From the NCBI GenBank assembly GCA_900637675.1, contig LR134389.1, forward strand, positions 1,550,001 to 1,614,000: a DNA stretch of 64,000 bases, given 5' to 3'. The notes below the pieces were generated by a model. The model was not told the origin of the DNA and ran no database searches. It saw nothing but the letters and a program-made list of their open reading frames with translations. This document shows, in pieces, positions 29,123 through 38,825 of the stretch (the first letter of the stretch is position 1; each line of letters starts with the position of its first letter). The position numbers were made by a program, and so were the translations under genes. The DNA is from Streptococcus equi subsp. equi. Its GTDB lineage: Bacteria; Bacillota; Bacilli; Lactobacillales; Streptococcaceae.

Positions 29123-29932
29123 CTAGATGTCTGTCAAGGGACAGGCGGTATCTGGTGAGGTGTCATGAACAGTAAAATCTGTTCCAACACCTAAATCTGC
29201 CATTGCTAGCTGATTGACCATTGTCATGTGTGCTAATTCTTTGATATTGTTCTCCTGGCTTAGGTGACCGAGGTAGATTTTCTTTGTTTTATTGCCCAAG
29301 CTTCGAATCATAGCGCCAGCACCATCTTCATTGGATAAATGCCCTAGGTCAGATAAGATTCGCTGCTTGAGGCTCCAAGGATAAGAGCCGGCTCGCAATA
29401 TCTCCACATCGTGATTTGACTCAATCAAGTAGCCGTCAGCATTTTCAATGATCCCAGCCAAGCGGTCGCTCACATATCCTGTATCCGTCAGCATGACAAA
29501 GGACTTGTTATCCTTCATAATGCGGTAAAACTGTGGGTCTACAGCGTCATGACTAACACCAAAGCTCTCAATGTCAATGTCTCCAAAGGTCATGGTCTTA
29601 CCTCTTTCAAAGACATGCTTTTGTGCGACGTCTAGGTTGCCAATCATATGACGCTCATCAATCATCTGCCAAGTCTTTTCATTGGCATAGACATCTAGGT
29701 TATATTTTCGAGCCATGATTCCAACACCCTTGATATGGTCGGAATGCTCGTGGGTAATCAAGATAGCATCCAAATCCTCAGGCCTTCTGTCAATCTCAGC
29801 AAGAAGACTGGTGATTTTCTTTCCAGTCAGTCCTGCATCAATCAACAGTCGCTTCTTGGGCGTTTCCAAGTAAAAGCAGTTACCTGTCGATCCTGATGCT
29901 AAAATACTATATTTAAAGCCAACCTCACTCAT
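29123..29932 (-). CDS. vicX: VicX (YycJ/WalJ) metallo-beta-lactamase-fold protein
   Basis: 269 residues from the ATG at 29932 (a TTG one codon earlier is possible). It has the metallo-beta-lactamase metal motif HEHSDH (about residue 60) and later His/Asp ligands (SHDAVD, LTDTGY, LGHLSQENN). The family is linked to DNA repair and cell-wall/replication coordination, and it is the third gene of vicRKX. It starts just after the true vicK stop. In related streptococci rnc follows closely. Here an IS3 copy begins 27 bases after its stop and island 2 lies in between. Confidence 0.93.
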   Translation of the reverse strand: MSEVGFKYSILASGSTGNCFYLETPKKRLLIDAGLTGKKITSLLAEIDRRPEDLDAILITHEHSDHIKGVGIMARKYNLDVYANEKTWQMIDERHMIGNLDVAQKHVFERGKTMTFGDIDIESFGVSHDAVDPQFYRIMKDNKSFVMLTDTGYVSDRLAGIIENADGYLIESNHDVEILRAGSYPWSLKQRILSDLGHLSNEDGAGAMIRSLGNKTKKIYLGHLSQENNIKELAHMTMVNQLAMADLGVGTDFTVHDTSPDTACPLTDI

Positions 29933-29935
29933 CAA

Positions 29936-31287
29936 TTAATCAATATCATCCTCCCATTCATCATAGATAGCAGCATCCTTTTCGTAAGGTAACACAATGG
30001 TAAAGGTTGACCCCTTGCCATAGTCACTCTTAGCCCAGATAAAGCCGCGGCGCTGCTTAATAATTTCTTTAGCAATAGCCAGCCCTAAGCCGGCCCCCCC
30101 TGCGCCCGACTTCTAGCCTTATCCACTCGGTAAAAACGGTCAAAAATCAAAGGCAGGTCCTTCTTTGGTATGCCCAATCCCTCATCAGAAATCGAAATGA
30201 TTAGCTGGGTATCTGTTGTTTTCATGTTTACGATAATTTTCCCACCATCAGGTGAATATTTGATGGCATTGTTTAAAATATTTTCAATGACCTGCGTCAT
30301 TTTATCGTTATCAATTTCTAGCCAAATAGAGGTGATAGGGTAATCTCTGACAATTTCATAGGATTTTCCTGTACTGGTGTGCTGATTTTTCACCAAATCA
30401 AAGCGGTTTAAGATAGAGGTCATAAAGGCTGTAAAGTTGGTCATTTCAACAGACAGCTGTGTCACATGATTATCAATTCTTGATAGATTGAGCAAATCTG
30501 AAATCATGCGCATCATGCGATTGGTTTCGTCTAGTGAGACCTTTATAAAGCTTGGGGCTATGTCCTCCTTTAGCGCGCCCTCATCTAGAGCCTCTAGGTA
30601 TGACTTGACAGAGGTCAAAGGTGTGCGAAGCTCATGGCTAACATTTGAGACAAAGAGTCTGCGCTCACGCTCCTCCTTTTCCTGCTCAGTCGTGTCATGA
30701 AGCACAACAACTAGACCTGAAATAAAGCCGCTCTCTCGCCTATTAAGCGCAAAACGCAGCCGCAGCGAAACAAACTCTCCTGTGTCATTACGACGATTTA
30801 AGGTCACAATCGGTGTTTTTGAGACCAGCTCTCGGTAGGTGTAAGGTGAGTCACTGTCTAATAAATCTGTAATGTTTTTTTCCAGCGCCTGCTCACGATT
30901 TAAATTGAGCTGCTTTTGAGCAGTCTCATTAATCATGATAATCTTGCCGGAACGATTGGTCGCAAGGACCCCATCTGTCATATAAGCCAAAATACTAGCA
31001 AGACGATTTTTCTCTTGGGCAAGGTTTTCATGGGTCAGACGAAAAACATCTGATAGGTCGTTGAGCTGCTCAGACAGCTCCATCAATTCAATATCAGCCT
31101 TTTCATTGATCGTATCAGTATAGCGACCATTGATCAAATCTCTTATCTTATGGCTCATCAGACGAATGATCCGAGCATTGCGATAATCACGAATGGCTAA
31201 ATGAATGAAATAAAAAGCAACAAAAACAAGCAATAAGAGTATGGCTAGCTCAAATGCAGAAAGGTTTCCAATGATGTCCTTAGTCAT
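29936..31287 (-). pseudogene. vicK: Sensor histidine kinase VicK (WalK), frameshifted in the ATP-binding domain
   Basis: Frame-restored length is 450 residues, the normal streptococcal size. Parts in order: one N-terminal membrane helix (about 10-30), HAMP-like linker, PAS domain (about 95-190), phospho-acceptor His in VSNVSHELRTPLTSVKSYLEAL, N-box NILNNAIKYSPDG, and G1 DEGLGIPKKDLPLIFDRFYRVD. The frame stops after RSRAQGG because a C7 run (30094-30100) is one base short. C8 restores GAGLGLAIAKEI (G2 box) and the end ...YDEWEDDID. The kinase signals cell-wall state to VicR. If real, the loss of the G2 box would abolish kinase activity, so a sequencing error is a serious alternative. Overlaps vicR by 8 bases. 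Confidence 0.85.
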
Positions 31288-31990
31288 AAGCCTTCATGTA
31301 GTACCCAACACCACGTCTTGTCAAAATATACTCTGGACGACTCGGTGTATCCTCTATTTTTTCGCGCAGGCGACGGATAGTAACGTCAACGGTTCGAACA
31401 TCGCCAAAATAATCGTAGCCCCATACGGTCTCAAGCAAATGCTCACGTGTCATGACCTGTCCGATATGGTTTGCCAGATGATGCAGCAATTCAAACTCAC
31501 GATGGGTCAGCTCAACCTCTTGACCATGCTTTTTAGCGATAAAGGCATCTGGTAAAATCTGTAGATTGCCGATGGTTAGCTCCTGAGAGCCTGAGGAGGC
31601 ATTTTCTTCGGCTACTGCTGTCTCAATAGTCTCTGTCCGACGCAAATGTGCCTTGACACGCGCCAGCAGCTCACGATTTGAAAAGGGCTTAGTCACATAA
31701 TCATCGGCCCCTATTTCAAGTCCAATCACCTTATCAAATTCGCTATCCTTAGCAGATAGCATGATGATAGGAATATGGCTGGTCTTGCGGATTTCCTTGG
31801 CTACCTCAAGGCCATCTAATTCAGGAAGCATCAAATCCAAAATAATCAAATCTGGCTTTTCCTCTTCAAAGACTGCAACGGCCTCTTTGCCATCAAATGC
31901 TGTGACCGTATCATAGCCTTCCTTTGTCAGATTAAATTTAATGATATCAGAAATCGGCTTTTCATCATCAACAATCAGTATTTTCTTCAT
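31280..31990 (-). CDS. vicR: Response regulator VicR (WalR)
   Basis: 236 residues. Receiver domain with phospho-acceptor Asp in [14 protein letters not shown] (Asp52 region), Thr/Ser in MLSAKDS and Lys in YVTKPFS. A C-terminal OmpR-type winged helix follows ([32 protein letters not shown]). It is the regulator of peptidoglycan hydrolases and is usually essential in streptococci. First gene of vicR-vicK-vicX. Confidence 0.95.
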   Translation of the reverse strand: MKKILIVDDEKPISDIIKFNLTKEGYDTVTAFDGKEAVAVFEEEKPDLIILDLMLPELDGLEVAKEIRKTSHIPIIMLSAKDSEFDKVIGLEIGADDYVTKPFSNRELLARVKAHLRRTETIETAVAEENASSGSQELTIGNLQILPDAFIAKKHGQEVELTHREFELLHHLANHIGQVMTREHLLETVWGYDYFGDVRTVDVTIRRLREKIEDTPSRPEYILTRRGVGYYMKAYD

Positions 31991-32188
31991 GCTTATACCT
32001 CAGAACATTTCTCTTCATTAATTGCTACGCTGCCTAATCCCTATTCCATAAGGATTTAGAGACGAGACCGATCATTTTATTATGTCCTTTTGATTATATC
32101 AAAATTTAGGAGAAATTGACAATGACCACTATACTAGCCACAAAAACGCTCTCTAAATACCTCATCAAGCAAGCCAGCTACTGATCCA

Positions 32189-33184
32189 TTACTTAAAAAA
32201 TCTGCTACGCCAGATCTGCCATCTAAAGGCACGTGCCTGTCGCTTAACCAAGGCAAAGCAGCTTTTGCTATTGAGGCTAAAAAAGCCCTTAGCATTAAAA
32301 TAAGAATAGTCAAAATCTAGTGGCGATAACTGAAGCCAAGAGCGCTTCAGCCACTTAGGAGCTTGGTGGCCTACTAAGCATTTTTTCCTAAAGGTCGGGT
32401 CATGTCGGCTGATAGGAGCAACATCTAGCTCCCAATGCCTCTTGCCTGCTGTGCCATAATTGAAGGAGGCTCCGTTAATGATTCCCTTGTTGGTCACCAC
32501 TTCACCATCTATTTCATTAAGAAAACACCCCTGACTATCGAGGATAAATTCGGTATGGAAATGCAACAGAATTTTAATATTATGGGAAATCTCATGATCA
32601 GGAAAGCTTGCTAATCCATTGACAAGCTTTAGCTTGTTATGCAGACGAGCCGATTCCATAAGCGTGTAGTCAGGCTGGCTGCGCCAAAAAGCTGGGCCTT
32701 TTTTATCCTTGAGAAAGATAGCCAGTGCCTGAGCGTCAGTCATGTCCTCTGATCTAAAATGGCTGCGAATATATTGTGCCTGCTGGCTCGAAATGAGATA
32801 GCGAAGCTGATGAAGACCCTTAGCTAACGCGCTCTGCTGCGCTAGCTCCTTATCCGGAAAAGCAAGACTAACCATCTGGGCTAGCTCCACCCAAAAGCAA
32901 TGATCCGGTGGCAAGTCAGGATAAAAGCGACTCAGCAGAGCCTGCGTATCCTCTAGCCTTCCGGATAACTCTATTGGCATGCCGACAAGATCTAGAACAA
33001 GCCCTAGTAATTCCTTGGGAGATCGACACTGTTTTTCACACTGCCAAATGGCTAAAAAGGTCGGTGAGCCTAAGCGAGCATCAATAGCTGAGGCAGCTGC
33101 CAATAGCTGCTGAGAGGTCGAGGAAAGACCTGCTCTTACGTAAGGCTTGAGTGCCTGATAACGTGCTAACATATCCTGCTTCAT
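32189..33184 (-). CDS. Streptococcal protein of unknown function (DUF3114-like)
   Basis: About 331 residues from the ATG at 33184, chosen because AAGGAGG lies 7 bases upstream (a longer start at 33208 adds 8 residues). No membrane segment or signal peptide. The C-terminal half contains HTEFILDSQGCFLNEIDGE and GASFNYGTAGKRHWELDV. The whole resembles the DUF3114 family of streptococci, which has no known function. It is the last gene of a four-gene operon behind a thiolase and an acyl-CoA ligase, so a part in acyl metabolism is possible but unproven. Confidence 0.55.
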   Translation of the reverse strand: MKQDMLARYQALKPYVRAGLSSTSQQLLAAASAIDARLGSPTFLAIWQCEKQCRSPKELLGLVLDLVGMPIELSGRLEDTQALLSRFYPDLPPDHCFWVELAQMVSLAFPDKELAQQSALAKGLHQLRYLISSQQAQYIRSHFRSEDMTDAQALAIFLKDKKGPAFWRSQPDYTLMESARLHNKLKLVNGLASFPDHEISHNIKILLHFHTEFILDSQGCFLNEIDGEVVTNKGIINGASFNYGTAGKRHWELDVAPISRHDPTFRKKCLVGHQAPKWLKRSWLQLSPLDFDYSYFNAKGFFSLNSKSCFALVKRQARAFRWQIWRSRFFK

Positions 33185-33253
33185 CAACTGACCTCCTTTT
33201 TTGACCATATTATACCATATTGAGCTGATGCTTTGGGCTCAGGTGACTTTTCC

Positions 33254-34516
33254 TTATTTGGTGTTATGAGCAGCTTTAGTTGATTTGTGGGCGAGCTGGC
33301 TAAGCCTTCTGCTATCAAGCTTTCCACTGTCATTAAGTGGTAGCTCCTTTAAGAGTATATACCGTTTAGGCCTCTGAGCTGGGCTTAGGTGCGCCTCAAG
33401 ATAGGCCTTAACAGCGGTAAGGCTTCCCTGCTTTTTCAACACCAAGCACAGGATCACATGCTCATCAGCTGCACTGCTGCCACCCTTTATCGCTGCTGCT
33501 TCTTGAACAACTCCTGACTGGTGGACTAGCTGAACAAGGCTAGGAAGATGGCATTTGACACCTTGCTGATTCACCCAGTCCTTGGTTCGCCCCTTTAGAA
33601 TCAAGCCTGCTGCTGTCATTTCCCCCACATCATCGACACTATAGGGCTGCTCAATGCCCTCAATGGCATAGGGAGTCTGAACAAAAATGTGCCCCTCTCG
33701 GAGCTCCAGCTTTACCTGAGGAAAGGGACGCCCTACAAAGCCAGCTATTGCCATAGCCTCAAAGCCCTGACACCAGCTGATAAAGGAAAGCTCACTGGCA
33801 CCGTAAAACATCAACAACTCAAGCCGCGGAAAGCGTTGGTAATAGCTGCGAATCAGCTCTGGTGACAAGTGCTGAGATGAGGTTAATAAATACGGGGCAA
33901 AATAGCTATCAGCAGAAAAGTAAGGCAGTAGCCGCTGTAGCAGACTCGGTAAGAGATATAAATGAGTAACCTTTTGCCTGCGCCAAACAGAGGACCAGCC
34001 CTTAAAGGACCGCTGATCACTAAAGACCAGACAGCCTCCGGCCCAGAGCTGCGCCAGAGCTAAGTTCAAATTGCCTGTAAAGCTCAAGCTTCCATGGCTA
34101 AATAGCCTTGTTTGCTCCGAGAAATAAAACAGCTGGTTTTGCTGCTCAAAAAAATTAGACCAAGAAGCCCAGGAGCGCCAAAAAACCTTGGGACGGCCAG
34201 TAGAGCCAGAGCTAAGCACCGCAAAAGCCGCCTTGTCTGATGGAGGATCGCAGCTAGACAGACGCCTTTGCTCTTGTTCTGGTAGATTTGGGTGACAGAT
34301 AAGTGGGTAGTTTCCATGTTGCAAATGATAGCAAAAAGCAATCAGCTGCTGGAAGCAATCCCTTTTGACAATCAGGGTCGGATAGGAGATAGACTCCTGA
34401 GGCTGATAAGCCAAGATCTGCTCTACAAGATCCTGATAGGTTAGGGTTTTTTGGTCTGTTAGGATAGCAGGTCTTTGTGGTGCTTGGCTTGCCCAAGCTA
34501 GCAGTCTAGATAGCAT
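33254..34516 (-). CDS. AMP-binding acyl-CoA synthetase/ligase
   Basis: About 420 residues from the ATG at 34516, chosen for its AAGGA ribosome site; it overlaps the thiolase stop by 11 bases. ANL-superfamily marks: the P-loop-like AVLSSGSTGRPK (about residue 95), YGASELSF (A5 motif), and a C-terminal lid with GRTKDWVNQQG and the catalytic Lys in LNDSGKLD. It should activate a carboxylic acid as acyl-AMP and pass it to CoA or a carrier. At 420 residues it is shorter than typical (500+), mainly in the N-terminal subdomain. Substrate unknown. Confidence 0.82.
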   Translation of the reverse strand: MLSRLLAWASQAPQRPAILTDQKTLTYQDLVEQILAYQPQESISYPTLIVKRDCFQQLIAFCYHLQHGNYPLICHPNLPEQEQRRLSSCDPPSDKAAFAVLSSGSTGRPKVFWRSWASWSNFFEQQNQLFYFSEQTRLFSHGSLSFTGNLNLALAQLWAGGCLVFSDQRSFKGWSSVWRRQKVTHLYLLPSLLQRLLPYFSADSYFAPYLLTSSQHLSPELIRSYYQRFPRLELLMFYGASELSFISWCQGFEAMAIAGFVGRPFPQVKLELREGHIFVQTPYAIEGIEQPYSVDDVGEMTAAGLILKGRTKDWVNQQGVKCHLPSLVQLVHQSGVVQEAAAIKGGSSAADEHVILCLVLKKQGSLTAVKAYLEAHLSPAQRPKRYILLKELPLNDSGKLDSRRLSQLAHKSTKAAHNTK

Positions 34517-35621
34517 GTGAGTAGTCCTTATGATATTCCAATAACAGGGCAAAGGCTTGACCACCAGCTGCTGGAATGGCTGCTAAACCATACCTTCCTT
34601 GCTTTAAGGCCAAAGCCTGCATTAGATGCAAAATGATAATGGCTGCTGACGCGCCAAAGGGATGACCGTAGGCAAGAGCGCCTCCAAAAATATTGTAGCG
34701 ATCAAGGGCCTCCACAAAATAATGCTCAAAAAGCAGATCAATCACTGCAAAAGCTTCATTCCACTCGATCGCATCCATATCCGTCATGGCTAGGCCGTTT
34801 CTAGCTAATAAGACCTGACTGGCCTCAACCACCATTTGAGGACTGGTTTTAGGATTGCCAGCAACCTCAACAAGATCAAGGATTTGATAGGCTGATCTTT
34901 GATTGCTTAGCACTAAAAATGCTGCTGCGTCATGGGTCAAGCAGGTATTAGCAGCACTGATGAGGCCAGCCTTATCAAGTATCGGCGGCACCTTGCTCAA
35001 GACCTTTTCTGACAGGCGAGGGCGAATGCCTTGATCAGACATTCCTGGCATTGCTAATATAATATCAGCTAACCAATGCTTCTGCCTAGCTATGTGTGCT
35101 CGCTGGTGGCTAGTAAGGGTCCACTGGTTGAGCTGTGAGGGGGTCATTTGGTAGGCCTGAGCCACCCGCTCTGCTCCTGCTATCATAGCCAGCTGGCTAC
35201 TGGTATCTGGTGAAAACTGAGCTACCTGATAAGCACCTGATCGGCTATCAGCAGCAGCATAGATACGCTGAGGCTGCAAAGAGCTGCTTTCGATCCCTCC
35301 TGCTAACAAGCTAGTGGCAAGACCTGCCTTGATTTTAGCATAGCCCATAGTAAGAGCTGCACCAGCCGAGGCACATTGCATGTCAACGGTTATGGCAGGT
35401 ACGGTCTCTCCCAAGTCAGAATACAGAGTCATCAGCCGGCCAATATTACCGCCTGTCCCAACAGCATTACCGCAGATCACCTCATCAATAGCCAGCTTAT
35501 CTGCTTTGACTAAGGCATTAATCAGCTGAGCACCAAGCAGTTCTGGACGCACCCTAGCAAATTGCTTGCCAGCTAGACCAATAGGCGTTCTAAGCCCTCT
35601 TTGAATGTAGACATCAATCAT
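34506..35621 (-). CDS. Thiolase (acetyl-CoA acetyltransferase family)
   Basis: 371 residues. Thiolase signatures: the nucleophile Cys in VDMQCASAGAALTMGYAKI (about residue 83), the central WNEAFAVIDLLF with NEAF, and GGALAYGHPFGASAAIIILHL with the GHP His. In the final catalytic loop (AIPAAGGQAFALLLE) the usual CxGGG Cys appears as Ala ('AAGGQA'). That would be an active-site change affecting the second catalytic Cys, so activity may be altered or degradative only. It overlaps the MaoC-like gene start by 4 bases and the ligase by 11. Confidence 0.85.
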   Translation of the reverse strand: MIDVYIQRGLRTPIGLAGKQFARVRPELLGAQLINALVKADKLAIDEVICGNAVGTGGNIGRLMTLYSDLGETVPAITVDMQCASAGAALTMGYAKIKAGLATSLLAGGIESSSLQPQRIYAAADSRSGAYQVAQFSPDTSSQLAMIAGAERVAQAYQMTPSQLNQWTLTSHQRAHIARQKHWLADIILAMPGMSDQGIRPRLSEKVLSKVPPILDKAGLISAANTCLTHDAAAFLVLSNQRSAYQILDLVEVAGNPKTSPQMVVEASQVLLARNGLAMTDMDAIEWNEAFAVIDLLFEHYFVEALDRYNIFGGALAYGHPFGASAAIIILHLMQALALKQGRYGLAAIPAAGGQAFALLLEYHKDYSHAI

Positions 35622-36157
35622 ACGTGAAGCTCTCCTTTTGCGACTAATTCTCCTGCCTGATAGAGGCTGATAGCTTTTTCTCTCATCACTAGGTGAATAG
35701 GAGCATTCACAACCGCTGGGGCATAAAAACGCAGGCTTAGCCTACGGTAATCTAAAGTAAGCCAGCTGCTAACCTCTTCCATCAAGAGGGCTCCCGGTAA
35801 GATATAGGGAGCTGTTTGATGAAGAGGATTTTGATCTCCTGTTTCTGCTAGAAATTGCTGTAAGGCCGCCTGATTAACGCTCAGTACATGGCTATGCTCA
35901 GCTAATGCTCGGCTATTAACTGCTTTAGAAGGCTTAGCACTTGTGTCCTTTTTCAGCCACCTGGCTGGTAGCCCTTTTAGTAATCGAACCTCTAGCACAA
36001 GCCCTGATGTAGTCAATCTGATCTGCCGCAGATTTCGATAATCCTTTACGCGATAATCATCTGGCTGCACAGCTTTTTCCAAGCTCATCTCAGCCACAAG
36101 GATGTTTCTTGGTAAATCCTGATTTTTCTCAACCATAGCTGCGATTAGCTGTCTCAT
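35618..36157 (-). CDS. MaoC-like hotdog-fold hydratase/dehydratase
   Basis: About 179 residues from the ATG at 36157, which follows AAAGGATGG by 5 bases. The motif ETGDQNPLH matches the catalytic Asp/His motif of MaoC-type enoyl-CoA hydratases (GDxNPxH). The N-terminal half is a second, diverged hotdog-like region. Such enzymes add or remove water at the 2,3 position of acyl-CoA or acyl-ACP. It is the first gene of a tightly overlapping operon with the thiolase, ligase and DUF3114-like gene. Confidence 0.7.
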   Translation of the reverse strand: MRQLIAAMVEKNQDLPRNILVAEMSLEKAVQPDDYRVKDYRNLRQIRLTTSGLVLEVRLLKGLPARWLKKDTSAKPSKAVNSRALAEHSHVLSVNQAALQQFLAETGDQNPLHQTAPYILPGALLMEEVSSWLTLDYRRLSLRFYAPAVVNAPIHLVMREKAISLYQAGELVAKGELHV

Positions 36158-36166
36158 TGTAACCAT

Positions 36167-36597
36167 CCTTTTGCGAACAAGTTAACTTTATTATACTGAA
36201 TACCTGAACACAAGAAAAGAAAAAACAGCAAAAACAAGGCTTAGTTAGCAAAAAAAGGCGAGCCTTTAGCCTAACCTTTTTTGTCTGATCACATCATGTT
36301 CAATATCATTTAATAAATCAAGGCTGCTACAGCCTCTGCCTACAGGTAACTGATAGTCATTCAGCTCTACTTGAAATAGACAGAAGAAAGCACACAAGGC
36401 AAGCTTCAAGGTCATTCACGCGCTAGATAAGTCGCATGACCTATTATCATTCTAAGACATTAGCTGATAAAGGCTGCTGCGAATGTTACGGTACTCCAAC
36501 TAAGGCCTAGACTTGGCAAGGCCATCCTAAAAGCGATCTTAGGACAGTGAAGAAGTAGGCTGAAACAAGGGTTCAGGACTATCGTGCCGAGGACTTG
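36167..36597. other. Intergenic region ahead of the acyl operon, bounded by IS copy 2
   Basis: No gene seen. Immediately upstream of the operon is an AT-rich stretch likely to hold its promoter. A weak hairpin with A and T runs lies around 36243-36281. The right edge is the IS3 boundary, whose flank (acttg) does not match the other side of the element. Confidence 0.5.
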
Positions 36598-36651
36598 TGA
36601 ACTGCCCCCCAAAAGTTAGACATAAAATCTAACAATTGGGGGGCTATTTTT

Positions 36652-37167
36652 ATGACATTGAGTTATGAAGACAAGGTTCAAATCTATGAGCTACGGCACA
36701 TTGGAAAGTCCATTAAATGCTTATCAGAAAAGTTTAGTATTGCAGAATCTGACCTCAAATACATGATTCGCCTGATTGACAGGTATGGGTTAGCCATTGT
36801 CCAAAAAGGTAAGAATAGTTATTATTCTCCAGAACTGAAGCAAGAGATAATAGATAAAGTTCTGATTGATGGTCAATCTCAAAAACAGACGTCCTTAGAC
36901 TATGCTTTACCAAATTCTAGTATGCTTTCAAGGTGGATAGCGCAATACAAGAAAAACGGCTATACTATTCTTGAGAAAAGAAGAGGGAGGCCACCAAAGA
37001 TGGGACGTCAACCAAAGAAGACTTTAGAACAAATGACAGAGTTGGAGCGACTCCAAAAAGAATTAGACTACCTTAGAGCGGAGAATGCTGTGCTAAAAAA
37101 GCTGAGAGAATACCGGTTGAGGGACGAAGCAAAGCTCAAAGAGCAACAGAAATCATCCAAGAATTAA
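36652..37167 (+). CDS. IS3-family transposase OrfA, copy 2
   Basis: 171 residues, identical in protein sequence to copy 1 OrfA: tandem helix-turn-helix and a C-terminal leucine zipper. A slippery A-AAA-AAG heptamer at 37095-37101 is in phase for -1 frameshifting into OrfB. Confidence 0.93.
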   Translation: MTLSYEDKVQIYELRHIGKSIKCLSEKFSIAESDLKYMIRLIDRYGLAIVQKGKNSYYSPELKQEIIDKVLIDGQSQKQTSLDYALPNSSMLSRWIAQYKKNGYTILEKRRGRPPKMGRQPKKTLEQMTELERLQKELDYLRAENAVLKKLREYRLRDEAKLKEQQKSSKN

Positions 37168-37190
37168 TCGGTCAATTTTCTCTAGCAACT

Positions 37191-37994
37191 TTGCTTGAAA
37201 TCCTTGATTTATCGCGGTCAACCTATTATTATCAAGTCAAGCAACTAGCTCAAGAAGATAAGGACATGGACTTAAAGGAGCTCATTCAAGGCATCTATGA
37301 TGAACATCATGGCAATTATGGCTATCGTCGCATTCATCTGGAACTAAGAAATCGTGGTTTTATCGTCAATCACAAAAAAGTACAACGTTTGATGACTGTC
37401 ATGGGCTTAAAAGCTCGTATCCGTCGTAAGCGCAAGTATTCTTCTTACAAAGGTGAGGTTGGCAAAAAGGCTGATAATCTGATTAAACGTCAGTTTGAAG
37501 GTTCTAAGCCCTACGAGAAGTGCTATACCGATGTGACGGAATTTACCTTACCTGAGGGGAAACTCTATCTATCGCCTGTTCTTGACGGCTATAACAGTGA
37601 GATTATTGATTTCACCCTGTCTCGATCGCCTGACTTGAAGCAAGTACAAACCATGCTTGAGAAGGCTTTTCCAGCGGATTCGTACAATGGAACGATTCTC
37701 CACAGCGATCAAGGCTGGCAATATCAACATCAGTCTTATCATCACTTTTTGGAGACTAAAGGCATTCGTCCATCCATGTCTCGCAAGGGAAATAGTCCAG
37801 ATAATGGGATGATGGAGTCCTTCTTTGGTATTCTCAAATCTGAGATGTTTTACGGCCTTGAGACAACTTATCAATCCCTTAATGAGCTTGAACAAGCTAT
37901 TACAGATTACATTTTTTACTACAACAACAAACGCATTAAAGCAAAGCTAAAAGGACTTAGCCCTGTGCAATACAGAACTAAATCCTTTCACTAA
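37191..37994 (+). CDS. IS3-family transposase OrfB, copy 2
   Basis: 267 residues with the DDE integrase core (CYTDVTEF, ILHSDQGWQYQ, MMESFFGILK). One residue differs from copy 1 (KLKGLSP here). The OrfB frame extends upstream across the end of OrfA, consistent with an OrfAB fusion product. Confidence 0.93.
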   Translation: MLEILDLSRSTYYYQVKQLAQEDKDMDLKELIQGIYDEHHGNYGYRRIHLELRNRGFIVNHKKVQRLMTVMGLKARIRRKRKYSSYKGEVGKKADNLIKRQFEGSKPYEKCYTDVTEFTLPEGKLYLSPVLDGYNSEIIDFTLSRSPDLKQVQTMLEKAFPADSYNGTILHSDQGWQYQHQSYHHFLETKGIRPSMSRKGNSPDNGMMESFFGILKSEMFYGLETTYQSLNELEQAITDYIFYYNNKRIKAKLKGLSPVQYRTKSFH

Positions 37995-38026
37995 TATGTC
38001 GTGTCCAACTTTTGGGGGTCAGTACA

Positions 38027-38342
38027 TCCTTTCACCAGAAATGTTATATAAGAGTGCTCTGGTTTTTAAGTTATCAAAAGCTGACAAATTCATATATATC
38101 GCTGGAGATTCAATTAATGCACCGATCTCATAGTTCACATGCTGATCCTTTTGGTTATAAAAAATCACATTTCCACTATCCGCTTTTTCTAAACCGAAAA
38201 TAATTTTCATTAGCGTTGATTTCCCAGCACCGTTGATACCAAGCAGTCCACATATAGTGCCTTTCTGTATCTCAAATGAAACTCCTTTTAAAATGTCTCT
38301 ATCTTTATAAGATTTCCTAATATCCTGAATTTTTACATCCAT
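38027..38342 (-). pseudogene. Lantibiotic-immunity ABC ATPase (LanF/NisF-like), cut by the IS
   Basis: Only the first ~105 residues remain: MDVKIQDIRKSYKDRDILKG, Walker A GINGAGKSTLMK, Q-loop region and ...YNISGERM, then the IS begins. The ABC signature and Walker B are gone, so it cannot work. Strong ribosome site AAGGAGGTG. The start and gap after a two-component pair are as in nisin-type loci, where F belongs to the F-E-G immunity transporter. The rest of F, and E, G and structural genes, are missing. Confidence 0.82.
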
Positions 38343-38634
38343 GATTACACCTCCTTTTTTATTTAATCATACGGTTTCTTTTTCAATATTTGTTCAGAAA
38401 ATAATGAAAGCATCAAGATTTGGAATAAAAAGAAAATCAAACATTTTTATAGAAGCAAGCAACCAAATGTTCTTACAACGTGAATATGGAACCTATCTTT
38501 GTCCGGTTAAAGACTTATTTGGGCTACAAACGTTGCATAACCTTCATTATGACTAAAAGCTATAATGTCAGTAAAATAATATTCAGTTGATTCTTGAGTA
38601 TTTAAGAATATGAAGGCCAGCGAGTTCAGAATAT

Positions 38635-38656
38635 GAAAAAAGCCCGTTGAACGGGC
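38635..38656 (-). terminator. Terminator at the end of the lanPRK operon
   Basis: GCCCGTTCAACGGGC (38656-38642) followed by TTTTTT on the minus strand, 170 bases after the lanK stop. The rest of 38343-38825 holds only an IS relic and the lanF promoter region. Confidence 0.85.
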
Positions 38657-38736
38657 GATAATCAAGTAAACACTGTTCAGTGATTGTCTTTAGGCTCGGC
38701 TGAGGAGATCAACCTACAGAAGCCAAGGCACTTGTT

Positions 38737-38790
38737 TTTGAAGCAATCTCCAAAAAGTTAGACAGAAACTCTAACGAATGGAAGTACAGC
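38737..38790. repeat. Degenerate IS3 end fragment
   Basis: The stretch with ccaaaaagttagacagaaactctaac resembles the terminal sequence of the intact IS3 copies (cccaaaagttagac...ctaac) but with many changes. No transposase remains. Confidence 0.45.
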
Positions 38791-38825
38791 TCATCTAACG
38801 GGTGGTCATGATTTAACTATCTACT

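Larger units (their letters stand above)
36598..38026 (+). mobile_element. IS3-family element, copy 2 (inverted relative to copy 1)
   Basis: 1429 bases, same ends and genes as copy 1 but on the other strand. No target duplication: left flank acttg (36593-36597), right flank tcctt (38027-38031). Its right end cuts the lanF gene. This fits insertion followed by an IS-mediated deletion. Confidence 0.92.

Noticed and set aside
38341..38556. 71-residue plus-strand frame opposite the lanF leader
   Set aside because: No ribosome site and no family signal; it covers the promoter region of lanF.
38343..38640. Nisin-type TCT-N8-TCT box ahead of lanF
   Set aside because: I looked along the leader and found only single TCT elements with wrong spacing to a -10, so no box is called.
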